Source of the DNA: Actinomycetota bacterium
GTDB taxonomy: Bacteria > Actinomycetota > Acidimicrobiia > Acidimicrobiales > Ilumatobacteraceae
Assembly: GCA_009702045.1 (NCBI GenBank)
Contig: WLIV01000005.1
Coordinates: 62,001-126,000 of the forward strand
Direction of reading: 5' to 3'
Length of the DNA stretch: 64,000 nucleotides
Made by a program: the position numbers and the translations under genes. Under the pieces are notes generated by a model, which did not search any database, had not been told where the DNA came from, and was given only the letters and a program-made list of their open reading frames with translations. Of the stretch, positions 1-8,165 are shown piece after piece (positions within the stretch are counted from its first letter, which is position 1; each line of letters opens with the position of its first letter).

Positions 1-1
1 G

Positions 2-865
2 GACGTTCGTTGGTGGGGCGCGACACAGCTGTCCAGTGACGGTCCGCCGCCAGTGGCGAACACCACGATCTCGCTCTCCGGCGCGAGCGAAGTTGCTGCG
101 CACGACCGGTGGCAGATGTTCTTGCCGAACGCGCAGCACTACCGCGATCGCCGCGATCTGCCCGCCGTGGATGGCACCAGTCGGTTGTCTGCTGCTCTGC
201 GCTGGGGTCTGGTGCACCCGCGTCAACTGCTGGCCGATCTGGAACCGTCGCCGGGCCACGACACGTTCGGTAACGAGCTCGGCTGGCGGGAGTTCTACGC
301 CGATGTGCTGTACCGCCGACCCGAGTCGGCATGGCACAACCTCAACCGGAAGATGGACGCGATGCCCGTCGATGAAGACGCTGCCGCACGGGCACGCTTC
401 GAACGCTGGGCTGCGGGCACCACCGGATACCCGATCATCGACGCCGGGATGCGCCAGCTGGCGGCCACCGGGTGGATGCACAACCGGGTACGGATGCTGG
501 TCGGCAGCTTCCTGGTGAAAGATCTGCACGTGCCGTGGCAGTGGGGCGCCCGCCACTTCTTGCGGCATCTGATCGATGGCGATCTCGCATCGAACAACCA
601 TGGTTGGCAATGGGTTGCCGGTACGGGCACCGATGCGTCACCGTACTTTCGCATCTTCAATCCGACCACACAGGCGCTGCGTTTCGATGCCGAGGGCGAC
701 TACGTACGCCGGTGGGTGCCCGAACTGGCGGGCCTGAGTGGTTCGATCGTGCACGATCCCGGTCTGCTCCGTCCCGCCGCCTACCCCGAGCCGATGGTCG
801 ACCATGCGACCGAGCGTGACGAGGCGATGGCGAGATATCGCTCCGCGCGGGCTGGCAGTCGGTAG
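2..865 (+). CDS. phr: Deoxyribodipyrimidine photolyase, C-terminal part (5' end outside window)
   Basis: The reading frame is open from base 2, so the N-terminal antenna-binding domain lies upstream of the window. The visible ~287 residues form the FAD-binding helical domain of a class I CPD photolyase/cryptochrome. They include GNELGWREFY, then GYPIIDAGMRQL, the WMHNRVRM segment, VPWQWGARHF, and the NNHGWQW stretch followed by GTGTDASPYFRIFNP. The family uses reduced FAD and blue light to split cyclobutane pyrimidine dimers. Several conserved tryptophans typical of the electron-transfer path are present. The GTG at 53 is not needed as a start because homology continues before it. The stop at 863-865 lies inside the CIRCE-like inverted repeat that precedes hrcA. 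A cryptochrome role cannot be excluded from this half alone. Confidence 0.93.
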   Translation, partial: DVRWWGATQLSSDGPPPVANTTISLSGASEVAAHDRWQMFLPNAQHYRDRRDLPAVDGTSRLSAALRWGLVHPRQLLADLEPSPGHDTFGNELGWREFYADVLYRRPESAWHNLNRKMDAMPVDEDAAARARFERWAAGTTGYPIIDAGMRQLAATGWMHNRVRMLVGSFLVKDLHVPWQWGARHFLRHLIDGDLASNNHGWQWVAGTGTDASPYFRIFNPTTQALRFDAEGDYVRRWVPELAGLSGSIVHDPGLLRPAAYPEPMVDHATERDEAMARYRSARAGSR

Positions 866-878
866 CCTGGACTGCTAA
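852..878 (+). promoter_or_regulatory. CIRCE-like inverted repeat upstream of hrcA
   Basis: CTGGCAGTC (852-860), nine bases, then GACTGCTAA (870-878). The two arms are reverse complements at 7 of 9 positions. The spacing of nine matches the classical CIRCE operator TTAGCACTC-N9-GAGTGCTAA, and the right arm differs from it at one base. The repeat ends 44 bases before the preferred hrcA start and overlaps the photolyase stop codon. A further AGCAGTC copy follows at 879-885 and another at 893-899. HrcA normally binds CIRCE in front of its own operon, so autoregulation is the likely role. This is an inference from position and similarity. Confidence 0.55.
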
Positions 879-922
879 AGCAGTCGCCAACCAGCAGTCC
901 TGCTGTGTGCCCGAGGACCGTG

Positions 923-1933
923 ATGCTCGACGAACGCAAGACAGCAATCCTGAGAGCGGTGGTGCAGGAATACATCACCACTGCGCAACCAGTGGGCTCC
1001 ACCCATGTCGCCAATGCGGCCGGTGTGATGGTCAGCTCGGCCACGGTTCGCAATGAGATGGCGGTGCTCGAGCAGGAGGGGTATCTGGCGCAGCCGCATA
1101 CGTCGGCAGGCCGCATCCCCACGGACAAGGGCTATCGCTTCTTCGTCGATCACATGGCTCCGCCCGGCCGCCTCGACCAGCAAGCGTCCGAGCGGGTCGG
1201 CAACTTCTTCGACACCACGCACGGACGGCTCGAAGAGTTGCTGCATCAGACCACCAACCTGCTTGCGCAACTGACGCATCACGCCGCAGTGGTCGTGGGA
1301 CCCAAGGCGGAATCGGCAATGGTGCGGTCGGTGCAGGTGGTGGGTCTGGGCTCGCGGCATGCCACCGTCGTGGCAGTGCTGTCGAACGGTTCGGTGGAGA
1401 GCGAGACGGTCGAGTGCAGCAGCGATATCTCAGAGATGAAGCTGGCCGCAGCATCGGCGCATCTGCACAAGTTCCTGGGTGGCCGGTCGCTGGAGAATGT
1501 GCGCCCGGTGCCATCCACTGGCGACGTCGACGTGGACGCGGTGTGCGAGTTGGCCACCACTGCGCTGGGTGCGGTGGCCTCCGGACAGCCGGTCTTCGTT
1601 GGTGGTGCATCGTCGATGGCGCAAGCGTTCGACACCGTGGAGACGGTGCGCTCGGTGCTGCACACGCTCGAGCAGCAGTACGTGATGGTGTCGTTGGTTC
1701 GCGATGTCCTGCACAGTGGGCTGTCGGTGGCGATTGGTGCCGAACACGGTGTGGAGCCGCTGGTGTCGTGCTCGGTAATCGTCAAGCCGATCATCGTCGA
1801 GGGCGAGCACGTGGGCACGGTGGGCGTCCTCGGGCCGACGCGGATGGATTATCCGCAGGCCCTCGCTACCGTCGAAGTGGTCAGTGATCGATTGGGACGC
1901 CGTCTCGGCGACGGTGGGGGAGCCAATGTCTGA
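923..1933 (+). CDS. hrcA: Heat-inducible transcription repressor HrcA
   Basis: About 336 residues, the usual length. The N-terminal winged helix (LDERKTAILRAVVQEYITTAQPVGS, then SSATVRNEMAVLEQEGYLAQPHTSAGRIPTDKGYR) is diagnostic for HrcA. It is followed by the GAF-like and inserted dimerisation domains and a C-terminal GVLGPTRMDYPQA motif. HrcA represses chaperone genes by binding CIRCE operators and is itself kept active by GroEL in studied bacteria. ATG 923 is preferred over the in-frame GTGs at 905 and 920 because GAGGA at 913-917 is well spaced for it. The gene ends overlapping the dnaJ start (ATG 1926, stop 1931-1933), so the two are translationally coupled. Confidence 0.95.
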   Translation: MLDERKTAILRAVVQEYITTAQPVGSTHVANAAGVMVSSATVRNEMAVLEQEGYLAQPHTSAGRIPTDKGYRFFVDHMAPPGRLDQQASERVGNFFDTTHGRLEELLHQTTNLLAQLTHHAAVVVGPKAESAMVRSVQVVGLGSRHATVVAVLSNGSVESETVECSSDISEMKLAAASAHLHKFLGGRSLENVRPVPSTGDVDVDAVCELATTALGAVASGQPVFVGGASSMAQAFDTVETVRSVLHTLEQQYVMVSLVRDVLHSGLSVAIGAEHGVEPLVSCSVIVKPIIVEGEHVGTVGVLGPTRMDYPQALATVEVVSDRLGRRLGDGGGANV

Positions 1934-3065
1934 GTATTACGAGCTGCTCGGGGTGTCGCGAGATGCAACGTCCGACCAGTTGAAGAAGGCGTACCGACAG
2001 AAGGCCCGCGAGCTCCACCCTGATGCCAACCCCGGCGACGCTGCTGCCGAAGAACAGTTCAAGAAGGTTGCGCAGGCCTACGAAGTGCTCAGCGATGCCG
2101 AACAACGGGCGCGCTACGACCGCTTCGGGGCGCAAGGTGTGGGCGGTGCTGGTGGGTCGAACATGGGAGATATGTTCGGCGGCGGTTCCGGCGGCATTGG
2201 CGACATCTTCGAAGCGTTCTTCGGCGGCGGCAGCCCGTTCGGGCAAGGCGGCGGCGGCGGTGGTCGCGGTCCGGCTGGCCCACCGCGTGGGCAAGACCTC
2301 GAGGTCGTCGCCGACCTGGCGTTCGAGCAAGCGGTGTTCGGCGCCACGGTTCCGGTCACCTTGCGGACCGCGCTGAAGTGCGGCGACTGCCACGGCACCG
2401 GTGCCGGTGAGGGCACCAAGCCCGTCACCTGCAGCGAGTGCAACGGCCGTGGTCAGGTGCAGCGTGTGCGCCAGAGCATGCTCGGCCAGATGGTCACCTC
2501 GTCAGCGTGCGCGAAGTGCGGCGGGCTCGGACAGGTAATCGTCACTCCGTGTGCCACCTGCAAGGGCGACGGCCGCGTAGTGACGGAGAAGACCTATCAG
2601 GTGGATGTTCCCGCTGGGGTCGACACGGGCTCCACGCTGCGGCTGACCGGCCGAGGCGCGGCGGGCCCGCGGGGCGGCGGCACCGGCGATCTCTACGTGC
2701 ACCTGCGCGTGGCTGCGCACGATCGTTACCGTCGAGAAGCCGACGACCTGGTCACGGATCTACCGGTCTCCATCGCCCAGGCATCACTCGGAACTCGTTT
2801 CACGCTGCCCACGCTGGACGGCGATGAGGAGATCGTGGTCCCCGCCGGCACCCAGCCCGGCCGCGAGTTCGTGTTGCGCCAACGCGGTGTGCCGCGGTTG
2901 CAGGGCCGCGGCCGCGGCGATCTGAAGGTGCGGGTACAGGTACAGGTGCCCACCAAGCTCACCGAGTTCGAGACCGAGCTGCTGAAGAAGTTGGCCGAGG
3001 CGCGTGGCGAAGAAGTGCAGACCGAGCACGGGCTGATGGCCCGCATCAAGTCGGCCTTCCAGTGA
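1926..3065 (+). CDS. dnaJ: Chaperone protein DnaJ (type I)
   Basis: Co-chaperone of DnaK: it stimulates the ATPase of Hsp70 and delivers unfolded clients. All type I parts are visible in 379 residues. These are a J-domain with the HPD tripeptide (ELHPDANPGD), a Gly/Phe-rich linker (GGAGGSNMGDMFGGGSGG and following), and four CxxCxGxG zinc motifs (CGDCHGTG, CSECNGRG, CAKCGGLG, CATCKGDG). Two beta-domains and the C-terminal dimerisation segment follow. ATG 1926 was chosen because it begins MSEYYELLG, the standard J-domain start, and is preceded by GGTGGGGGAG. The order hrcA-dnaJ-rsmE without grpE or dnaK is common in actinobacteria, where this is the second dnaJ. Confidence 0.96.
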   Translation: MSEYYELLGVSRDATSDQLKKAYRQKARELHPDANPGDAAAEEQFKKVAQAYEVLSDAEQRARYDRFGAQGVGGAGGSNMGDMFGGGSGGIGDIFEAFFGGGSPFGQGGGGGGRGPAGPPRGQDLEVVADLAFEQAVFGATVPVTLRTALKCGDCHGTGAGEGTKPVTCSECNGRGQVQRVRQSMLGQMVTSSACAKCGGLGQVIVTPCATCKGDGRVVTEKTYQVDVPAGVDTGSTLRLTGRGAAGPRGGGTGDLYVHLRVAAHDRYRREADDLVTDLPVSIAQASLGTRFTLPTLDGDEEIVVPAGTQPGREFVLRQRGVPRLQGRGRGDLKVRVQVQVPTKLTEFETELLKKLAEARGEEVQTEHGLMARIKSAFQ

Positions 3066-3715
3066 ACCCGGCGCTGCGTACCAGCGCGGCGCACGTGTTC
3101 GTGACGTCGCTCGACGCGCCCGAACTCAACCCCGATGATGCACACCACCTGCTGAGAGTGCTGCGCCTTCGTGACGGCGAGGTGGTGACGGTGAGCGACG
3201 GCAACGGCGGTTGGCGGCAATGCACCGTCGCTGGCGGCGGTCTGGTGCCGGTCGGTGCAGTGATCCACGAGCCGGTGGTGCCGGCGGTGACAATCGCTGC
3301 CGCGATCCCCAAAGGCGACCGTGTCGAGTGGATGGTGCAGAAGCTCACCGAAGTGGGTGTGGGCGAGATCGTGCTGTTGCACTGCGCGCGGAGCGCGGTG
3401 CGCTGGGAGGGCGAGCGCGGTCAGAAGCAACTGGCCAAACTGCGCAAGATCGCGCGCGAGGCGGCGATGCAGAGCCGCCGGGTGTGGCTGCCCACGGTCA
3501 GCGGTCCGGTGGAGTACGCCGAGATGGCGGCTCGTGAGGGTGCGGTGATCGCCGAACCTGATGGCCCACCGTTCACGGGGGCCACCGTCGTCATCGTCGG
3601 CCCGGAAGGTGGCTTCACCCCTGACGAACTGGCGTTGGCGCAGGCCACGGTCAGCCTGTCGGCACAGGTGCTTCGTGTCGAGACCGCCGCCGTGGTGGCC
3701 GCAGTCCTCGCGTGA
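3062..3715 (+). CDS. rsmE: 16S rRNA (uracil-1498-N3)-methyltransferase RsmE
   Basis: SPOUT-class methyltransferase that makes m3U1498 in 16S rRNA using S-adenosylmethionine. The 217-residue product has the N-terminal PUA-like part (HVFVTSLDAPELNPDDAHHLLRVLRLRDGE) and the knot domain. The latter shows KLTEVGVGEIVLLHCARSAVRW, KIAREAAMQSRR, VIVGPEGGFTPDEL and the terminal LRVETAAVVAAVLA. GTG 3062 overlaps the dnaJ stop by four bases, which fits co-transcription with hrcA-dnaJ. Confidence 0.95.
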   Translation: MNPALRTSAAHVFVTSLDAPELNPDDAHHLLRVLRLRDGEVVTVSDGNGGWRQCTVAGGGLVPVGAVIHEPVVPAVTIAAAIPKGDRVEWMVQKLTEVGVGEIVLLHCARSAVRWEGERGQKQLAKLRKIAREAAMQSRRVWLPTVSGPVEYAEMAAREGAVIAEPDGPPFTGATVVIVGPEGGFTPDELALAQATVSLSAQVLRVETAAVVAAVLA

Positions 3716-3765
3716 ACGCATAGTGGGCACGAGTCACTTTGTGTTGTATTTCGGGTGCGTGGTGT

Positions 3766-3776
3766 GTCAGACTGAC
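3766..3776. promoter_or_regulatory. Perfect 11-base palindrome upstream of the bldD homologue
   Basis: GTCAG-A-CTGAC at 3766-3776 is a perfect inverted repeat in the 156-base gap between rsmE and the bldD homologue, about 95 bases before its start. It could be an operator. It does not match the published BldD box well, and no binding protein can be assigned. Confidence 0.25.
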
Positions 3777-3871
3777 CACGTTGAGTCGATTTTCCGCACG
3801 GGAGGGCAAGGTCGCCTCTTTTCGCCGACGATCTTGTTGGCCAGCCCAATGCAGAAAGAGGAGCAGTGAGC

Positions 3872-4381
3872 ATGCGTGAGTTCGATGATGATGATGTGAT
3901 TTCGTCTCCCTACAGCCGCAAGGTCGGTGAGCGTCTCCGCGTCATCCGTCGTCAGAAGCGTCTGTCGCTCCAGGAGGTCGAGGCCACCTCTACTGAGGAG
4001 TTCAAGGCCAGCGTGTTGGGCGCCTACGAGCGTGGAGAGCGCGCAATCTCCGTTCCGCGCCTCGAGCGGTTGGCGAAGTTCTACAACGTTCCCGTCGATC
4101 AACTGCTGCCTCGTGAGGATGTCGCGACGCCCGACGACGCGGATCAGGCGGCGAGCAAGAAGTTGGCGGTCGACCTGCTGAAGCTCACGCAGCTCAGCGG
4201 TCAGCCCTTCGAGATGCTCACCCGGTTCTTGAAGATGATTCAGCTGCAGCGTCAGGACTTCAACGGCAAGGTCATCACCGTTCGCGGCGACGACACCCGG
4301 GCGATCGCCGCCATGCTCGATGTGCCGGTCGATCAGGTCGGCCAGCGCCTCGACGCACTCGACCTGCTCTTCCGCCCCTGA
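3872..4381 (+). CDS. bldD: BldD-family transcriptional regulator (c-di-GMP-sensing type)
   Basis: 169 residues. An N-terminal HTH_3 domain (KVGERLRVIRRQKRLSLQEVE, then VLGAYERGERAISVPRLERLAKFYNVPVDQLLP) is joined to a C-terminal domain that matches Streptomyces BldD around LQRQDFNGKVITVRGDD. BldD represses developmental genes as a dimer held together by tetrameric c-di-GMP through an RxD-x8-RxxD motif. Here that motif reads R127-Q-D129, eight residues, R138-G-D-D141, so the charged positions are kept. ATG 3872 is preferred over GTG 3866 because AAAGAGGAG (3855-3863) is correctly spaced for it. The acidic start (MREFDDDDV) is unusual. Targets cannot be predicted, but two EAL-domain proteins are encoded within 14 kb. 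Confidence 0.85.
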   Translation: MREFDDDDVISSPYSRKVGERLRVIRRQKRLSLQEVEATSTEEFKASVLGAYERGERAISVPRLERLAKFYNVPVDQLLPREDVATPDDADQAASKKLAVDLLKLTQLSGQPFEMLTRFLKMIQLQRQDFNGKVITVRGDDTRAIAAMLDVPVDQVGQRLDALDLLFRP

Positions 4382-4419
4382 GCCGCGCCGACCCGGCCAG
4401 TCGCCGATAGGTTCGCCAC

Positions 4420-5472
4420 GTGAGCGAACCGTTCGGCGTGTATCTCCACATCCCGTTCTGTGCCGCTCGCTGTGGTTACTGCGCGTTCGCGACCTGGACT
4501 GATCGCCACCACTTGCAAGCGCAGTATCTCGACGCGCTACAACGCGACATCCTGCGGTCGGCACTCCCGCCGGTGACAAGCGTGTTCGTCGGCGGCGGTA
4601 CACCCACACTCGTCGATGCAGCGGCACTGATCGAGGTCGTTCGAGCGATCCCCACAACCGATGGCGCAGAGGTGACCATCGAGTGCAACCCCGACGACGT
4701 GACGCTCGAGATGATGCACATCTATCGCGCCGGTGGGGTCAACCGAGTCAGCCTGGGCGTGCAGTCGATGGTTGGCCATGTGCTGCAGTCACTCGAACGC
4801 ACGCACGTACCGAGCAACGTCGTGCGTGCCGTGACAGCGATCAAGCAAGCCGGAATCCCGACGTTCAACCTGGACCTGATCTACGGCGGGGCGGGGGAGT
4901 CGCTGGCCGACTGGCGTACGACGCTCGAGCAGGCGATCGATCTCGGCCCCTCGCATATCTCGGCCTATGCGCTGACGATCGAGGCCGGTACGCCATTGGC
5001 GGCGAAGCCAGAGCTGCACCCCGATGACGACGACCTGGCCGACAAGTACGAGCTGGCCGACGATCTGCTGGCTGCGGTCGGGCTGGTCAACTACGAGGTC
5101 AGCAACTGGGCGGTACCCGGGCACGAGTGTCGGCACAACATGTTGTATTGGCAACAGGGCGATTACCGCGGCTTCGGCAGCGCAGCCCACAGCCATGCGC
5201 ACGGTCGCCGCTTCTGGAATCTGCGCACGCCTGAGCGCTACATCGAGGCGGTAGACGCCGGTGAAAGCACCGAAGCGGCGGGTGAAGATCTCGATGCTGA
5301 AACTCGCAGGATGGAAGGGTTGCAGCTTGCGTTGCGCATGAGCGACGGCGTTCCGGTCGAGGCGCTGCCGATCGACGAGCTAGAAGGCTTGGTCGTGACC
5401 GACGGAGTCCGCGTGCGCCTGACGCGGACTGGACGTCTGTTGGCCAACGAGGTGTCGTTGCGGCTGCGCTGA
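4420..5472 (+). CDS. hemW: Radical SAM heme chaperone HemW (coproporphyrinogen III oxidase-like)
   Basis: 350 residues. It starts with YLHIPFCAARCGYCAF, the CxxxCxxC cluster that binds the [4Fe-4S] needed for SAM cleavage. VFVGGGTPTLVD, ECNPDDVTLEM, GVNRVSLGVQS, LDLIYGGAGES and NMLYWQQGDYRGFGSAAHS follow, all typical of the HemN/HemW family. Length and lack of the longer HemN N-terminus favour HemW, which delivers heme to respiratory enzymes rather than oxidising coproporphyrinogen. The GTG start at 4420 places the iron-sulfur motif at the usual distance. It ends six bases from the convergent EAL gene. Confidence 0.92.
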   Translation: MSEPFGVYLHIPFCAARCGYCAFATWTDRHHLQAQYLDALQRDILRSALPPVTSVFVGGGTPTLVDAAALIEVVRAIPTTDGAEVTIECNPDDVTLEMMHIYRAGGVNRVSLGVQSMVGHVLQSLERTHVPSNVVRAVTAIKQAGIPTFNLDLIYGGAGESLADWRTTLEQAIDLGPSHISAYALTIEAGTPLAAKPELHPDDDDLADKYELADDLLAAVGLVNYEVSNWAVPGHECRHNMLYWQQGDYRGFGSAAHSHAHGRRFWNLRTPERYIEAVDAGESTEAAGEDLDAETRRMEGLQLALRMSDGVPVEALPIDELEGLVVTDGVRVRLTRTGRLLANEVSLRLR

Positions 5473-5478
5473 CGGGCG

Positions 5479-7539
5479 TCAGCGGGCTGCGGCGGCGAAG
5501 ATCGCGCAGCGATCGGCGAGGGTTTGGCCCAGCACCGTGGCGAGTTGCTCGCCGGGGATCGGACGGCACAGGGCATAGCCGCTGACCGTCGGGCAACCGA
5601 TCTGGGTGAGCAGGTCGAGCTGCTCCATCGTTTCCACTCCCTCGGCGGTGACGGTGAGATCGAGCGCGAGGCCGAGCCCGTTCACCGCGGCGACGATCGA
5701 GACATCGTGCCCGCCGTTCTCCAAGCCGGCAACGAAGGAGCGATCGATCTTCAGGACGTCGATCTCATAACGGCGCAGATAGGTGAGCGAGGCGTACCCG
5801 GTGCCGAAGTCGTCGATCGCAATATGGCAGCCCAGACGACGCAACTGCGAGATTCGATCCTCAAAGCCAGCTTCAGCTTCGAGGAGCACGGTCTCGGTGA
5901 TCTCCAGACCGAGGCAAACAGATGGCAACTGTGCTGCAGCGAGCGCCTCGGTGACCTGCTGGATGAAACCGGCCGCAGCCAGTTGCCGTGCAGAGACGTT
6001 CACCCACATCACGAGCGGTACGTCGAAGGTGTGGAAACCGAGCTGCACGGCTTGCTGGCACGCAGTGTGCAGTACCCAGCCGCCCAGTTCGACGATGGCC
6101 CCGGAAACTTCCGCCTGGGGGATGAACTGGTCAGGTGGCAACAATCCGCGCCGAGGGTGTTGCCAGCGCACGAGTGCCTCGGCGGCGATGATCGCGCCGG
6201 ATCTCGTGTCGTATGTGGGCTGATAGTGCAGCACCATCTCTTCATCGGCGATGGCGTGGCGCAACGCATCGGTGAGTTCCAGACGGTCGCGCACAGCGGC
6301 ACGCAACGTGGTGTCGGACCATGCGACGCGTTGAACCCCAGAGCTCTTGGCGAGATGCAAGGCTGCAGAGGCATCACGCAGCAGTTCGTCAGGTGTGGAT
6401 TCGTTCCCGGCGACGGCTCCAGCGACGGCGATGCCGATTCGTGCGGTGAGCCGCAAATCTTGGCCATCGAGCAAGAGCGGCTCGTTGATGGCGTCGAGTA
6501 CGCGCTGCGCGAACGCGGCGAGCTCCGCCGGGCCTGGAGACCGTTCGAGACAGATTGCAAACTCGTCGGCGGTCACCGCAGCAACCGTGTCGCTCCGGCC
6601 GCCAAGGTGCAACAACCTGGCGCCTACTTCACGCACGACAGCATCAGCCAGGTCGTGTCCCCATGTGTCGATGATGCTGGTGAAGCGGTCGAGTCCGACG
6701 CACAGCAACGCCACCTGGTCGCTGGGGTCAGCGCTGCGTTGTAGCGCAACGTCGATACGGTCCAGCAGGAGAATCCGGTTCGGGAGCCCTGTTGGGCCAT
6801 CAACGAGTGCTTGCTGGGCAAGTTCTCGCTGGAGCTGGTAGCTGCGGGTGATGTCGTGTGCATGCACGATGATGCCGCCGATGAGCGGGTCGTCGATGAG
6901 GTTCGTTGCCCTCACCTCCAACATCAGCCAACTGTCATTGCGATGTCGGATACGGACCTCGGCGGTGAACGACGCGCCCAATGTCGTGAGCACTCGATCG
7001 ATTTCCATCGTCACGCTGTGGAGATCATCGGGGTGAACCAGGTCGGGCCAATGTGCGTCCACCTGATCGGCGGCGACCCACCCGAGCAAGCGCTCCGTGG
7101 AGCCGCTGGCGTAGCGCAACCGACGTCCGTCGGGGTCGACAATGACCACGATCTCGTTGCTGTCGCGCAGCACAGCACGGAGCCGGGCGTCCTGGCGAGC
7201 ATCGGCCTCGCGGGCGGCTCGCCGTTCGCTCACGTCGCGCAGATGCAGGACAGTGTGGTCGAACACGATGTGCCACCACTCGGCTTCGAACCAATGGAAC
7301 GTGCCGTCACCGTGGCGACCGCGTATCTCTATCGGGCCGCTGTGACCCAGATGAACTGCGAGGCGGCGTTGCTCGATCATCTCGGCGACATCGTCAGGAT
7401 GCACCCATTCGGCTGCGAACATCCCGAGGAACTCATCTGGGTCCACGCCCATGACATGTTCCATCGCCGGACTGGCGTACACCACACCGTCTTTGGGGTG
7501 GAGCAGCATCGCTGCATCAGCACTGTGGCGGAGCACCAT
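5479..7539 (-). CDS. PAS-PAS-GGDEF(degenerate)-EAL signalling protein
   Basis: 686 residues without membrane spans. Two PAS domains (about 1-110 and 120-235) are followed by a diguanylate-cyclase-like domain whose GGDEF site reads TADEF, so synthesis of c-di-GMP is unlikely. The C-terminal EAL domain keeps EALVRW, NVSARQ, LEITETV, DDFGTGYASL, LKIDRSF and TAEGVET. The usual AQGY before the last helix is VSGY, which loses the glutamine that positions the attacking water in studied enzymes. It may be a phosphodiesterase or a c-di-GMP sensor. Homology-like sequence (RAFED) extends upstream of ATG 7539 in an open frame with no good alternative start, so the true start is uncertain. Confidence 0.85.
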   Translation of the reverse strand: MVLRHSADAAMLLHPKDGVVYASPAMEHVMGVDPDEFLGMFAAEWVHPDDVAEMIEQRRLAVHLGHSGPIEIRGRHGDGTFHWFEAEWWHIVFDHTVLHLRDVSERRAAREADARQDARLRAVLRDSNEIVVIVDPDGRRLRYASGSTERLLGWVAADQVDAHWPDLVHPDDLHSVTMEIDRVLTTLGASFTAEVRIRHRNDSWLMLEVRATNLIDDPLIGGIIVHAHDITRSYQLQRELAQQALVDGPTGLPNRILLLDRIDVALQRSADPSDQVALLCVGLDRFTSIIDTWGHDLADAVVREVGARLLHLGGRSDTVAAVTADEFAICLERSPGPAELAAFAQRVLDAINEPLLLDGQDLRLTARIGIAVAGAVAGNESTPDELLRDASAALHLAKSSGVQRVAWSDTTLRAAVRDRLELTDALRHAIADEEMVLHYQPTYDTRSGAIIAAEALVRWQHPRRGLLPPDQFIPQAEVSGAIVELGGWVLHTACQQAVQLGFHTFDVPLVMWVNVSARQLAAAGFIQQVTEALAAAQLPSVCLGLEITETVLLEAEAGFEDRISQLRRLGCHIAIDDFGTGYASLTYLRRYEIDVLKIDRSFVAGLENGGHDVSIVAAVNGLGLALDLTVTAEGVETMEQLDLLTQIGCPTVSGYALCRPIPGEQLATVLGQTLADRCAIFAAAAR

Positions 7540-7753
7540 GTCTTCGAACGCGCGAAAAGTCTGCGGCCGCTGGAGGTCGCCCTCTGGGCTTCCTTCGTTG
7601 AACGGAGAATCTACGATTGCTTGAACATAGCAAGTTGCGCCCGGATCTGTGTGGGCTTGTGTCCAGACTGCTCGCGGCGAGTGAAGTTGCCGGGACTGCG
7701 AAGTCGAACGTTGGCACTGCGGTGCTGCTGGGGTAGCGTGCTCTGGCCCATGA

Positions 7754-7827
7754 GGGCGTGTAGCTCAGTTGGTTAGAGCGCCACCATGACACGGTGGAGG
7801 TCCCGGGTTCGAGTCCCGTCACGCCCA
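7754..7827 (+). tRNA. tRNA-Val (anticodon GAC)
   Basis: A 74-base cloverleaf. Acceptor GGGCGTG (7754-7760) pairs perfectly with CACGCCC (7820-7826). The D-arm is GCTC/GAGC. The anticodon stem CCACC/GGTGG is perfect with loop ATGACAC, giving anticodon GAC for valine. The T-loop is TTCGAGT with one mismatch at the base of its stem. The discriminator is A and CCA is not encoded. The tRNA stands alone, and accessory-looking genes follow it. Confidence 0.95.
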
Positions 7828-8165
7828 CTCTTGTTGTCGATTCGACAACTCTCACCGTCGATCACCTCGAACGTGTCGCATCGTTGGCCGCCGATCTCAA
7901 CGATCCGGAGGTCATGTCCAGGGCGTGGTCGTGCGCCCATGGCCGATCGACAAGTCTGCACTTGTCCGGCTGAGCGCAACTACCGACGCCGACGAGTGGG
8001 CGCTCGAGCTGCAGAGTGCGCTCGCCGAACGCGGTCACCACCGAGCACCTTCGATCCCCGGTCTGTTGATCGCCGCAACCTCCAAAACAGCGTCACTGAG
8101 CCAGACGATGTGGCGCAGTGCGACAGTTCGCGCCAAACTCGTCGGATTCGACACGAGGGGGACTA
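7828..8165 (+). pseudogene. Possible decayed coding remnant between tRNA-Val and the esterase gene
   Basis: This 338-base stretch has no convincing complete gene. One frame (from 7829) reads VDHLERVASLAADLNDPEVMSRAW before a stop near 7973. A second frame (from 7925) reads WALELQSALAERGHHRAPSIPGLLIAAT and runs into the esterase gene out of frame. Both pieces look protein-like, so they may be halves of one frameshifted gene or chance open frames. I do not recognise either. The position next to a tRNA is a common integration point, but no duplicated tRNA end was seen. Confidence 0.3.

Noticed and set aside
3732-3746. Possible BldD box (TCAC...GTG) upstream of the bldD homologue
   Set aside because: Three of the informative positions of the consensus mismatch, so it is not better than chance in this DNA.
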